DNA from: an uncultured Collinsella sp.
Lineage (GTDB): Bacteria; Actinomycetota; Coriobacteriia; Coriobacteriales; Coriobacteriaceae
Direction: 5' to 3'
Assembly: GCA_902494245.1 (NCBI GenBank)
Contig: CABUSR010000006.1
Coordinates: forward strand, 1 to 64,000
Length of the DNA stretch: 64,000 nt
Shown here: one piece after another, positions 9,436-18,052 of the stretch
Layout of the letters: each line of letters begins with the position of its first letter
Position numbering within the stretch: position 1 is the stretch's first letter
Notes under the pieces: generated by a model
Database searches by the model: none
What the model saw: only the letters and a program-made list of their open reading frames with translations
What the model was told of the DNA's origin: nothing
Position numbers and translations under genes: made by a program

Positions 9436-9496
9436 GTTGACGCATCAACGGCGAACGTCCATAATGCGCTTGCATTAAATGTTGATGTATTAACAT
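9436..9496 (+). promoter_or_regulatory. Pair of palindromic operators flanking the hydrolase promoter
   Basis: Operator 1 is GTTGA-CGCA-TCAAC (9436-9449) and covers the -35. Operator 2 is ATGTTGATGTATTAACAT (9479-9496), lying just downstream of the expected transcription start. Both share the GTTGA(T/C)G(T/C)AT(C/T)AAC pattern typical of MarR-like or TetR-like repressor sites. No regulator gene is adjacent. Confidence 0.55.
9437..9465 (+). promoter_or_regulatory. Sigma70-type promoter of the alpha/beta hydrolase gene
   Basis: The -35 is TTGACG (9437-9442) and the -10 is CATAAT (9460-9465), separated by exactly 17 bp. The -35 lies inside a palindrome described separately. The start codon is 50 bp downstream. 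Confidence 0.7.
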
Positions 9497-9514
9497 CTTA
9501 TAGGAAAGCTTCTT

Positions 9515-10480
9515 ATGTCTCAAAACGCACGTTCCCATCGAAAGCTCAAGATAGCCGGCGTCGTTGCGCTGGTGCTCGTTGTCGCGCTGCTGGGGTTTGC
9601 CGGCAACTTCTTGTTCGACTTTGCCCTGAATCCCCAAGCGCCCTACACCATGAAGATGATGCAGGATGGCAAAGACGACAAAAAAGGTGAGCAGATGGAC
9701 GCCGAGGACACCGAGGCACGGGCGTGGTTTAAGGAGAACCGCGAGAGCAGCAGCCTCACCGCGAACGACGGGACCGAGCTTGCCGCCTGGTATTTTGCTG
9801 CGTCGGAGAGCACGCACGACTACGCCGTCTGCCTGCATGGATATACCAACGAGCCCATCGGTATGGCCCGATACGTCAAGCGATTCCACGACCGCGGCAT
9901 GAACGTACTCGCACCCGCCGCACGCGCCCACGAGCGCTCCGGCGGCGACTATATCGGCATGGGCTGGCCCGAGCGGCTCGATGTCGTCGCATGGATCGAG
10001 CGAATCGTTCAGGCTGACCCCGAGGCGCGCATCCTGGTCTTTGGCGAGTCGATGGGTGCGGCAACTGCCATGAACGTCGCGGGGGAATCTCTGCCCGCAA
10101 ACGTGAAATGCATTATCGAGGACTGCGGTTATACAAGTGTTTGGGACGAGTTTTCCCTGCAGCTCAAGGACGTGTTCGGCCTGCCCAGCTTTCCCTTACT
10201 CGATGTAGCAAACTTGGTGTGCAACGTGCGCGCGGGCTACGACTTTCATAAGGCGAGCAGTGTGGAGCAACTCAAACACGCGACGGTTCCCATGCTGTTT
10301 ATCCACGGCGACCAGGACACCTTTGTACCGTACAGTATGCTCGACCAAAACTACGACGCGTGCGCCAGCAAGGTCAAGCAAAAGCTCACTATCCATGGCG
10401 CCACCCACGCCAAGAGCGCGCAGATCGACCCCGAACTCTACTGGAACACGGTCGACAACTTCCTCGACAAGAATTTTTAG
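9515..10480 (+). CDS. Membrane-anchored alpha/beta hydrolase
   Basis: The 321-aa protein has an N-terminal signal-anchor (about 10-33) and an extracytoplasmic alpha/beta hydrolase domain. The nucleophile elbow is G-E-S-M-G (Ser about 173), the acid is probably the Asp in HGDQDTFV (about 270), and the base is the His in ATHAKS (about 295). The oxyanion region is HGYTNE. It resembles the YqkD/BEM46-like hydrolases of Gram-positive bacteria; the substrate is unknown. It is a single-gene unit with its own promoter, two operators and a strong terminator. That suggests regulated expression in response to a compound, which is inference. Confidence 0.85.
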   Translation: MSQNARSHRKLKIAGVVALVLVVALLGFAGNFLFDFALNPQAPYTMKMMQDGKDDKKGEQMDAEDTEARAWFKENRESSSLTANDGTELAAWYFAASESTHDYAVCLHGYTNEPIGMARYVKRFHDRGMNVLAPAARAHERSGGDYIGMGWPERLDVVAWIERIVQADPEARILVFGESMGAATAMNVAGESLPANVKCIIEDCGYTSVWDEFSLQLKDVFGLPSFPLLDVANLVCNVRAGYDFHKASSVEQLKHATVPMLFIHGDQDTFVPYSMLDQNYDACASKVKQKLTIHGATHAKSAQIDPELYWNTVDNFLDKNF

Positions 10481-10561
10481 GCAAAAAGCAACGTCTGGGT
10501 TTTGTTGCCAAAAATCGGTTTGTAGTCGGCGGTATTCGATTTTTCACCGCACTTCCGAAAA

Positions 10562-10597
10562 GCCGCCCGTGAGCGCTGTGCTCACAGGCGGCTTTTG
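10562..10597 (+). terminator. Rho-independent terminator after the hydrolase gene
   Basis: The 13-bp stem GCCGCCCGTGAGC / GCTCACAGGCGGC has one mismatch and is followed by TTTT. The upstream A-run makes it potentially bidirectional, also serving the minus-strand DUF362 gene ending at 10644. Confidence 0.85.
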
Positions 10598-10643
10598 CTC
10601 AACTAACGCTACAAAGGCGCTTATTTTGTCCAATAGCTAGGCG

Positions 10644-11840
10644 CTACTTGACCTCGATGAGCTCATACTCGCTCGTGCCCAGGCCGATCTTCTCGGCGTG
10701 TGCGATGCACGCGCGCCAGTCGGTGTCGGGATGCGTGATGCAGAAGGGGTCACGCGCCTGCTCGCCCTCCAGATGCTCGTGGTTATGCTCCATCTTGGCC
10801 GCGCTATCGGTGAGCTCGGTGTTGGGTAGCGGCTCGGATGCCATGACGGCGTCGGCGCAAGCCTGGTCGATGGCGACCGGGTCGAAGCTCGCGAACATAC
10901 CGATATCGTTGACGATGGGCGTGTCGTTTTCGGGATGGCAATCGCAGTTGGGGCTGATATCCATGGCAAGCGAGATATGGAAGCTCGGGCGGCCGTCGAC
11001 GACGGCCTTGGTGTACTCGGCGATCTTACAGTTGAGCACGTCGGCCGCGGCCTCATAGCCGGGCTTGATGCAGTCCTGGTTGCATGCCGCAATGCAGCGT
11101 CCGCAGCCCACGCAGCGATCGTGGTCGATGGCGGCCACGTGCACCGTGCGAGTAGCGCCGCTGGCAAGCTCGCGCTCGCGGGTATCGTCGAACGAGATAG
11201 CGTTGTGCGCGCAGATCTTTTCGCAGGCACGGCAGCCAATGCAGTGCTCGGTCGCGACGTTCGGTTTGCCGGCGGCATGCTGCTCCATCTTGCCGGCACG
11301 GCTGCCGCCTCCCATGCCCAGGTTCTTCATGGCACCGCCAAAGCCGGCCTGCTCATGACCCTTAAAGTGGGTGAGGCTGATCACGATATCGGCATCCATG
11401 AGCGCCTGACCGATCTTGGCCTCGTGTACGTACTCGCCGCCCTCGACCGGGACAAGTGCCTCGTCGGTGCCCTTGAGGCCGTCGGCGATGATGATCTGGC
11501 AGCCCGTGGCATACGGGGTAAAGCCGTTCTGATAGGCGGTATCGATGTGCTCGAGCGCGTTTTTGCGGCTACCGACGTAGAGCGTGTTGCAGTCGGTGAG
11601 GAAGGGCTTGCCGCCCAGCTCCTTGACGACATCCGCGACGGCGCGGGCGTAGTTGGGGCGCAAAAAGCTCAGGTTGCCCAGCTCGCCAAAGTGAATCTTG
11701 ATGGCGACGAACTTGTTCTCAAAGTCAATCTGCTCGATACCGGCGTGACGGATGAGGCGCTTGAGCTTGTCGAGCTGGCTCTCGCGAGCATGCGTGCGCA
11801 GGTTGGTGAAGTACACCTTAGCGGGTGCAGTTGCGGTCAT
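10644..11840 (-). CDS. DUF362 protein with two [4Fe-4S] ferredoxin motifs
   Basis: The 398-aa cytoplasmic protein has a DUF362 domain (about 5-190 and continuing after about 280) interrupted by a ferredoxin-like insert. The insert carries CIGCRACEKIC (about 203) and CVGCGRCIAAC (about 244), which bind two [4Fe-4S] clusters. Such proteins are common in anaerobes and are thought to pass electrons, but their partner is unknown. A GAGGGG ribosome binding site precedes the ATG. The gene appears monocistronic. Confidence 0.85.
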   Translation of the reverse strand: MTATAPAKVYFTNLRTHARESQLDKLKRLIRHAGIEQIDFENKFVAIKIHFGELGNLSFLRPNYARAVADVVKELGGKPFLTDCNTLYVGSRKNALEHIDTAYQNGFTPYATGCQIIIADGLKGTDEALVPVEGGEYVHEAKIGQALMDADIVISLTHFKGHEQAGFGGAMKNLGMGGGSRAGKMEQHAAGKPNVATEHCIGCRACEKICAHNAISFDDTRERELASGATRTVHVAAIDHDRCVGCGRCIAACNQDCIKPGYEAAADVLNCKIAEYTKAVVDGRPSFHISLAMDISPNCDCHPENDTPIVNDIGMFASFDPVAIDQACADAVMASEPLPNTELTDSAAKMEHNHEHLEGEQARDPFCITHPDTDWRACIAHAEKIGLGTSEYELIEVK

Positions 11841-11928
11841 AGATATATCCCCTCGGTCTATATGGCGTTACAGACATAAGAGGATGGTACCAGTTAAAGC
11901 AGAGTTAAAGTCAAGCGCGACACCTTGT

Positions 11929-11956
11929 CATTGGGGACGTTCTTAACGACTACTCT
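11929..11956 (-). repeat. Dispersed GGGGACGTTCTTAA repeat, copy 2, supplying the permease stop codon
   Basis: The plus strand has CATTGGGGACGTTCTTAACG then ACTACTCTT. CTA at 11950-11952 is the TAG stop of the FtsX-type permease. Like copy 1, the gene ends GAG TAG. Confidence 0.7.
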
Positions 11957-14616
11957 TGGACTTTGAGGGCCTCGGCCAGACTGACGCGCTTGATGGAGCG
12001 CGTGTGCAGCAGCGCCACGACCAGGTAGGTCGCAAAGCCGATTCCTGCACACGCCGCCATGGACCAAGCGGGCACATAGATCTCGATATTGCCGTTATAG
12101 GCGAGCAGCATCGAGCGGAAGATGGCCGTGAGCGAGCCAATAATGACCGGCAGGCTCAGCACGAGTGACGCCGCAACGCACAACGTGATCGAGCGGATGT
12201 ACAGATGCGAAATCTCGCTATCGCGATAGCCAAAGACTTTCATGTAACTAATCGAACGGGCGCTGTGGTCGATCACAGCCTTGGTCAGCAGGTACATAAA
12301 CAGCAGGAAGATAAACACCGCGAGCCCGACCATCATGCCGATCATTTTGCTCATCATGCCGATGAACTGGTCGCCCACGGCGCGCATGTCGTCGGGCGTG
12401 GTGTCGCCGGCAAAGTAGCGCGCGTCGAGGTCGAGCTTCTCGTCGCTCACATAGCCGTTAAAGTAGGTGGCGTCATTGCCGAACAGCTCGTTAAAGTCGT
12501 CGATGCTCATATAGATATTCATGTCCGACTTTGAGCCCCAGGTGGCGTCCTTGCCCGTGTACTCCAGCGAATAGTCCTTGCCCTCGCACTTGTCGCCGAG
12601 CGTGACCTTCTGCCCCTCGCTCCAGCCAAACTTGTCGAGCAAGCCACCGCCAAAGACAACGCGCCCATCGCCGACGTTGAGATCTTTCCAATAGCGCGAG
12701 TTGGGCGAGATGCCGTAGACGGAAATCGTCTCCTGCCCATTACCATCGCCGCGGTCGTATTGCAGCTGGTAAACGGCATATTTCTCGGCCTGCGCGATTG
12801 CGCCCGCGCCGTTGTCGGTCGTATTGACCGGGTGGATATCATCGTTGTCAGTGTCGATCTCAGAGGCCTTGTCGATCAGGTCGATAGCCTCGTCGCGGTC
12901 GCAGCCGAGGGCATCGGCAAGGTCATCGAGGCGCGCATAAAGCGCATCCTTCTTGTCCTGGACCTTGGCGAGCGCGTCCTGCGCCGCGGCCAGGCTCTCG
13001 GCAGACGGAGCGCTGGTCGCGGCATCGGCTGCTGCCTGCGCTGCATCGGCCGCGTCGTCAAGCTCGTCATCGGCATCCTGAGCGGCAGAAAGCAGTGCGC
13101 CGTCAACCGACTGCAAACGCTCGAGTGCCGACCACTGCTCGCGCTCCTCGGCGGTGCCCTCGAGTTCCAGCGGGGCCTTGAGCGTGTACTGGTGCTCGGC
13201 GACCAGGCTTGTCTCGAGGTTGTCCGCGTAGTGCGTCATCGTGGGCAGAATCGCCAGGCCAAAGAGCAGTAGCAGCGAGGCAAACGCAATGCCCACGAAA
13301 AGCGTGGCGAAGTTGCCCAGATTACGCAGGAAGATGCGCAGGCGGAAGCGCGAGACAAAGCCCATGCGCTCCGGCAGCCGCAGGCCGCGCTTGGTGCCCG
13401 ACTTGCCGCCCGCCTCGTGACGGAGGAACTGCAACGGCGTCTTGCCCATTTTGCGGAGCAGGCCCACCAGCGTAATGAGGATAAGCGCGGCGGCGGGAAC
13501 CACGGCGCACTTCACAAAGATCTCCCAGCTCCAGTACACCTGGAAGGGCGGCAGGCTGTACGAGCCGTAATAGAGGCCGCGCATGGGCTCGGTAAAGAAC
13601 GCAACGCCGAGCGCGGTGCCCAACAGCGCCGCGAGCATGCCCACGATGGCGGGAAGCGCGAGGTAGTGCAGTACGATCTCGCGACGGCGATAGCCGCTGG
13701 CGAGCAGTGTGCCGATGATGGCGCTCTCCTCCTCGATGGTGGCGTCGGTAAGGACCACAAAGACGAACGCCATGATCACGATGATGATGTCGAGCAGCGT
13801 CATCCACATCATAGAGTCGCCGTCCACGTCATCGCGCGCATAGCCAATGCCTTGATTGGAATCGGAGTCGATCAGATCGTCCACGCGCGCATCGACGTCG
13901 GTCAGTGCCTCAACCATATCCTGCTCCGCATCGATGCGGTCCGCGGTGGGGAGGTCGCGATCGGTAAAGGTGAAGGAGTAGGTGTAGGCGGGCGCGCCGC
14001 CGGCATCTTCGAGCGCGGCAAAGCCGCCATCGGTGACCTCGGCCACGCCGTACGTGATGGTGTTCACCGTAAAGTCCGAATTGTTGAGAAACAGCGCCTG
14101 ACTGTCGGGCTGGGTCATGATGCCGCAGATGATGTAGGTGCGGCCCTCAAGCTCAACCTTATCGCCCACGGCGAGGTCGTTGTTGGTGGCGAAGACACGG
14201 TCGATGGCTACCTCATCGTCCGTCTTGGGCTCCTTGCCCTCACAGTAGGACGCGATATCGACCTTGGTGCGGTGCGCATAGGTGCGCAGCGTGCGCTTGG
14301 TGCCGTCGTCGCCGGCGGTCTTTTTGATGATGGCGTCGATGGAGAAATTCTTGTAGAGCGTGACGCCGCCGACATCGCCGGCCGCGTCCTCGGCAGCCTT
14401 GAGCTGGTCTTTGGTGGCCTCGAAGGAGGTGGTCACGCGGCCGTCCTCGATCGTGTACGCATCGCGCATGTCGTCGATAAGGCAGCCGATGGAGTGGGCT
14501 GCGAGCAAAAAGCCCGAGGTGAGAGCGATGCTTCCGCACATAAGCAAAAAGATGCCCAGGTACTTGCCGATATTGCGGCGCAGCTCGCGCGGGAGACGTT
14601 TTGCGAGAGGTGCCAT
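11950..14616 (-). CDS. FtsX-type ABC transporter permease
   Basis: The 888-aa permease has an N-terminal helix (about 20-42), a large extracytoplasmic domain, a first FtsX module (helices about 275-400), a second external region and a second FtsX module near the C-terminus (about 765-885). The second external region contains an Ala/Asp-rich coiled-coil (about 510-590). The protein belongs to the MacB/LolC-like type VII ABC superfamily, whose members move or extract molecules at the membrane surface rather than importing solutes. ATG at 14616 is used, 8 nt after the ATPase stop; a TTG at 14631 would overlap it. It forms one exporter with the ATPase upstream. The substrate is unknown. Confidence 0.85.
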   Translation of the reverse strand: MAPLAKRLPRELRRNIGKYLGIFLLMCGSIALTSGFLLAAHSIGCLIDDMRDAYTIEDGRVTTSFEATKDQLKAAEDAAGDVGGVTLYKNFSIDAIIKKTAGDDGTKRTLRTYAHRTKVDIASYCEGKEPKTDDEVAIDRVFATNNDLAVGDKVELEGRTYIICGIMTQPDSQALFLNNSDFTVNTITYGVAEVTDGGFAALEDAGGAPAYTYSFTFTDRDLPTADRIDAEQDMVEALTDVDARVDDLIDSDSNQGIGYARDDVDGDSMMWMTLLDIIIVIMAFVFVVLTDATIEEESAIIGTLLASGYRRREIVLHYLALPAIVGMLAALLGTALGVAFFTEPMRGLYYGSYSLPPFQVYWSWEIFVKCAVVPAAALILITLVGLLRKMGKTPLQFLRHEAGGKSGTKRGLRLPERMGFVSRFRLRIFLRNLGNFATLFVGIAFASLLLLFGLAILPTMTHYADNLETSLVAEHQYTLKAPLELEGTAEEREQWSALERLQSVDGALLSAAQDADDELDDAADAAQAAADAATSAPSAESLAAAQDALAKVQDKKDALYARLDDLADALGCDRDEAIDLIDKASEIDTDNDDIHPVNTTDNGAGAIAQAEKYAVYQLQYDRGDGNGQETISVYGISPNSRYWKDLNVGDGRVVFGGGLLDKFGWSEGQKVTLGDKCEGKDYSLEYTGKDATWGSKSDMNIYMSIDDFNELFGNDATYFNGYVSDEKLDLDARYFAGDTTPDDMRAVGDQFIGMMSKMIGMMVGLAVFIFLLFMYLLTKAVIDHSARSISYMKVFGYRDSEISHLYIRSITLCVAASLVLSLPVIIGSLTAIFRSMLLAYNGNIEIYVPAWSMAACAGIGFATYLVVALLHTRSIKRVSLAEALKVQE

Positions 14617-14624
14617 GGCGCCGC

Positions 14625-15338
14625 CTACCAATCGAGCTCGGCGGCCGCAACGGGCGACTCGTTGAGCTCATCCTCGACGATGTGCCCGTCGCGCAGGCGC
14701 AGCACGCGATTGGCCATGTGCGCGATGGCGGCATTGTGGGTGACAATGATGATGGTGCAGCCGTAGGTGCGGTTGACATCCTCCATGAGCTGCAGGATTT
14801 CCTTGGACGTCTTGTAGTCAAGCGCGCCGGTGGGCTCGTCGCACAGCAGCAGGCCCGGGTTTTTGACGAGCGCACGGCCGATGGCACAGCGCTGCTGCTG
14901 GCCGCCCGAGACCTGGCGCGGGAACTTGTTGCGGTGCTCGTAGAGGCCCAGCGAACGCAGCAGGTCGTCGACATTGAGCGGGTTTTTGGACAGGTGCGCC
15001 GTGACCTCGATGTTCTCCTTGATGGTGAGATCGGGCACCAGGTTGTAGAACTGGAAGACAAAACCCAGCTCACGGCGGCGATACTCGCCCAGGTCGGTAG
15101 GCTTGAGCACCGTGAGGTCGCAGCCGTCCACCATGATGGAGCCGCCGTCGGCATCCTCCAGGCCGCCGATCAGGTTAAGAAACGTCGACTTGCCCGAACC
15201 CGAAGGCCCCAGCATGACGCAGATCTCTCCGCGGTTGATGGACGTGTCGATGCCGTCGAGCACCGTCAGGCGTGCATCTCCATCGCCGTAGTGCTTTTTG
15301 AGATCCTTAACCTGGACGTAGGCCTCCCGCGTTGCCAT
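14625..15338 (-). CDS. ABC transporter ATPase (LolD/MacB-like) for the FtsX permease
   Basis: The 237-aa nucleotide-binding subunit has Walker A GPSGSGKST, Q-loop FQFYNLVP, signature VSGGQQQR, Walker B LLLCDEPTGALD and H-loop VTHN. The GALD and YNLVPDLT features are typical of the LolD/MacB ATPases that pair with FtsX-type permeases. The start at 15338 has GGGGGA 5-6 nt upstream; the earlier ATG at 15350 overlaps that site. It is first in a two-gene operon. Confidence 0.9.
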   Translation of the reverse strand: MATREAYVQVKDLKKHYGDGDARLTVLDGIDTSINRGEICVMLGPSGSGKSTFLNLIGGLEDADGGSIMVDGCDLTVLKPTDLGEYRRRELGFVFQFYNLVPDLTIKENIEVTAHLSKNPLNVDDLLRSLGLYEHRNKFPRQVSGGQQQRCAIGRALVKNPGLLLCDEPTGALDYKTSKEILQLMEDVNRTYGCTIIIVTHNAAIAHMANRVLRLRDGHIVEDELNESPVAAAELDW

Positions 15339-15435
15339 GATATCCCCCATTGTTAGCCTTGTACTACTTTATGAACATAATAGTAAACCTTGGCGAACTA
15401 TTTTTGGGCGAGGCCTGGATTTTATTTCAGACTAG

Positions 15436-15650
15436 TCATTGGGGACGTTCTTAAATGACTAGCTGTTGGGGACACTCTTTCGCCACCCGCCAGTTAGGGA
15501 CGTTCCCTTTCTGCCGGCAGCTGAGGACAGTCCTTGGCAACCCGGCCGGCAAGCCGGCGGTTCGGCAAAGACTGTCCCCAATGACTAGTCGTTTAAGTCT
15601 GTCCCCAATGACCACTCTTGGTCGTTTAAGTCTGTCCCCAATGAGTACCC
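15436..15650. repeat. Composite of GGGGAC repeats and a long hairpin
   Basis: This gene-free stretch holds copy 3 of the repeat in plus orientation (15436-15461). Two inverted variant copies with core GTTTAAGTCTGTCCCC follow between about 15571 and 15650. Between them lies an imperfect inverted repeat of about 26-bp arms (15525-15550 / 15553-15577; ends GGACAGTCC / GACTGTCC, centre CCGGCCGGC / GCCGGCGG). It separates the FtsX exporter operon from the ABC-2 exporter operon and looks like a REP/REPIN-type element. Confidence 0.6.
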
Positions 15651-15663
15651 GATGACTAGGTGA

Positions 15664-16869
15664 CTAGGCGCGGGATTTGGTGCGTGAGAGGGCCAGGCCT
15701 GCGGCGGCGATGGCCACGGCAAAGAGCACGGTGACGCCCAGGTCGCAGGCGATGTCGCCCAACATGGCAGACGTCAGGTCCGACGCGAGCGCCTTGCCGA
15801 TCGCGTCGTTCACCCAATATGTCGGCACAAAGTGCGCCACGGTCTGCACGGCCGAGCCCATGAGCGACAGCGGCATCCAGGCGCCGCCCAAAAACGTCAT
15901 GAGCATGCCGAGCAGGTTGCCCACGCCATTGAGCAGCTCCTCGCGCGCGCCCAGGCTCGACAGCGTAAAGCCAACGGCCAGCGGCGTGCACGCCAGGGCA
16001 AACGTTGCCGCCAGCGCAAGGCACACGCGGCCCACGCCGACCTCGGCAACCGCGCTGGCAAAGCCCACGACGCCCATCATGCTCGACACAAACCAGATGC
16101 AGACGGTGAGCACTGCGGCAGCCGCGAACACGGCAAGCGAGCGCTGGCGCTCGGAGACCGGGCCGGCATCCATACGACGCACGCGCTCGGGCTCGTTCAT
16201 GCCCGAGAACACCAACCCCACCGATACGATGACCGACGAGATAATCGCGTACGCGCCAAAGTTGAAATACGACTCGAGCGTGGCGGCAGCCGTCGAGTCG
16301 ACCTTGACCTGCTCGATCTGGACCTCCGCGCGCTTTGCAGCGGCATGCTCGGCGGCCTTGGCAACGTCGCCGTTAGAAGCAGCGGGCTCAAGCGCCGCCG
16401 CAGCGCCCGCGAGCGAGATCCAGCGCGAGGCCTCGGCAGACGAAAGCGCCGCCGCCATGGTGCCGGAACCGTAGGTCACATTGAGCTTGGGCAGGGCCTC
16501 CCCCGCGCGGGCAGCCGCGACCAGGTCGTCCTCAAACTCCTCCGGGATAAAGAACACGCAGTCGGCGCTGCCCTTGGCGCTGTTGCTCTTGGAGAGCGCA
16601 TCCGCAAGGTCGTACGTGTCATCGCCGACCCCTGTGACCAGGTCAAAGCGTGAGCCCAGGTGCTTAGCGAGTGCCCGCGAAAGGTCGCTATTGTCGCGGT
16701 CGACCACGATCACGTTGGCATCGTAGGGCTTGTACTCGGTGAGCTGCGACGAGTTCCAGCTCACCGATGCCGCGATGAATACGCCCATGAGCGAGATGAA
16801 CACCGTATAGATGAGCAGGTAGAACGGGTGCGCCAGCGCCATGCGAAGCGCGGTCTTAAAGGTGCTCAT
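15664..16869 (-). CDS. ABC-2 type transporter permease (second permease)
   Basis: The 401-aa protein has one N-terminal helix (about 18-40), a large external domain (about 40-200) and five or six C-terminal helices (about 205-395). This is the ABC-2 layout of YhgE/LnrN-like export permeases. The ATG at 16869 has GGAAGGAG upstream and overlaps the end of the preceding permease gene by 14 nt, so the pair is translationally coupled. Together with the first permease and the ATPase it would form a heterodimeric exporter of antibiotics or lipids. The substrate is inferred only from the linked two-component system. Confidence 0.8.
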   Translation of the reverse strand: MSTFKTALRMALAHPFYLLIYTVFISLMGVFIAASVSWNSSQLTEYKPYDANVIVVDRDNSDLSRALAKHLGSRFDLVTGVGDDTYDLADALSKSNSAKGSADCVFFIPEEFEDDLVAAARAGEALPKLNVTYGSGTMAAALSSAEASRWISLAGAAAALEPAASNGDVAKAAEHAAAKRAEVQIEQVKVDSTAAATLESYFNFGAYAIISSVIVSVGLVFSGMNEPERVRRMDAGPVSERQRSLAVFAAAAVLTVCIWFVSSMMGVVGFASAVAEVGVGRVCLALAATFALACTPLAVGFTLSSLGAREELLNGVGNLLGMLMTFLGGAWMPLSLMGSAVQTVAHFVPTYWVNDAIGKALASDLTSAMLGDIACDLGVTVLFAVAIAAAGLALSRTKSRA

Positions 16870-18043
16870 AGCGGCTCCTTCCAAAGATCAGCGTAGCGGC
16901 GGCAACGAACAGCAACGCCATAAGGACCAGCGCGCCGGCGCGAACGACAAAGGGGCCCAGGTCCTCAAAGAAATACAGGCGGTTGAACATGTCGCAGATG
17001 AGCTTGACAGGGTTGAGCCAGCACTCGGCCGGGCAGGCGCGGGCGACGTCGTCGGCAAGTGCCATCGCCGGCTCGCCGTAAAGCCCGGCGAACAGGGCGC
17101 ACGTGGTAGCGAAACCCGTGAGGATGCCCGACTTGGATGCCTTGCCGCCCTTAACGGGAAGCGTGCCCACAAAGAGTCCCAAGCCCGTGGCGGCAAGCGC
17201 GGAAGCGGCGCCGCCCACCAAACACGATCCCTCGCGCCCGCCAAAGTCGACGCCCACGACCAGGCGCACGTAGCCGATCGCGATCGTCATCGAGGCGAAG
17301 GAGACCAGCCACGAGCCGGCAAAAATGCCGGCCAGCGACGCCGTCTTGGAAAGGCCGCCCACGCAGCGGCGCGCGCCAAGGCCCGACAGATTGGGCTGCA
17401 GGTCGACAACGCTCAAGGCGGCAAATTCGGCAGACATCATCGCGACCAGGCCAAAAAGCGCGTAATAGTAGATGACCGTGCCATCGGGCGTGGTGCGTGT
17501 CAGGCTTACGCGGCGGGTGCCGCCCTCGAGCGACAGGGCGCGCGCAACCGCCTCGGGGTCGGCGAGCGCCGCCGGGTTGTCCTGGGCAATCTGGGACATG
17601 AGCTCGGCATTTTGCGTATACGAGCTCGCCACCGTCTCAAGGATGCTGCGGTCGGTGAGCACCGACGAGGCGCGCGAGCTGTCGTAGCTCGAAAGCAGCG
17701 TGAGCTTGGGCGTGCCCGCAGCGTCGACCGTATAGATGCCCGCGACCTCGCCAGCCTTAAGCGCACGGTTCGCATCGGCTGCGTCGTCGCACTCGTGGAT
17801 CTCGAGCAGCTGATTGTCGCTCTCCTTGGCAAGCGACGTCGCCACGTCCTTAAAGGTCGAGGCGTCCCAGGCCTCGTCCGCTATGACGGCAACCGGTACC
17901 GGGTCGACCGTGCCGTCGGAGCTCAGATTCGCAAACATAAACATGAACATCGTGGAAAGTGCGATGGGAAAGAGAGCGCCCCAGACCCACGTGCTCGGCC
18001 GGCGCAGCAGCGTCTTGACCGTAGTGATGATGGTGTTGAACAT
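16856..18043 (-). CDS. ABC-2 type transporter permease (first permease)
   Basis: The 395-aa permease has the same architecture as its neighbour: N-terminal helix (about 17-38), external domain (about 40-190), and a C-terminal membrane domain with six helices (about 195-385). It starts 9 nt after the ATPase stop and overlaps the next permease. Two paralogous ABC-2 permeases with one ATPase and an adjacent NarL-type two-component system reproduce the gene content of the Bacillus linearmycin-resistance locus (LnrLMN with LnrJK). Confidence 0.8.
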   Translation of the reverse strand: MFNTIITTVKTLLRRPSTWVWGALFPIALSTMFMFMFANLSSDGTVDPVPVAVIADEAWDASTFKDVATSLAKESDNQLLEIHECDDAADANRALKAGEVAGIYTVDAAGTPKLTLLSSYDSSRASSVLTDRSILETVASSYTQNAELMSQIAQDNPAALADPEAVARALSLEGGTRRVSLTRTTPDGTVIYYYALFGLVAMMSAEFAALSVVDLQPNLSGLGARRCVGGLSKTASLAGIFAGSWLVSFASMTIAIGYVRLVVGVDFGGREGSCLVGGAASALAATGLGLFVGTLPVKGGKASKSGILTGFATTCALFAGLYGEPAMALADDVARACPAECWLNPVKLICDMFNRLYFFEDLGPFVVRAGALVLMALLFVAAATLIFGRSRYEHL

Positions 18044-18052
18044 GACTGCCCC

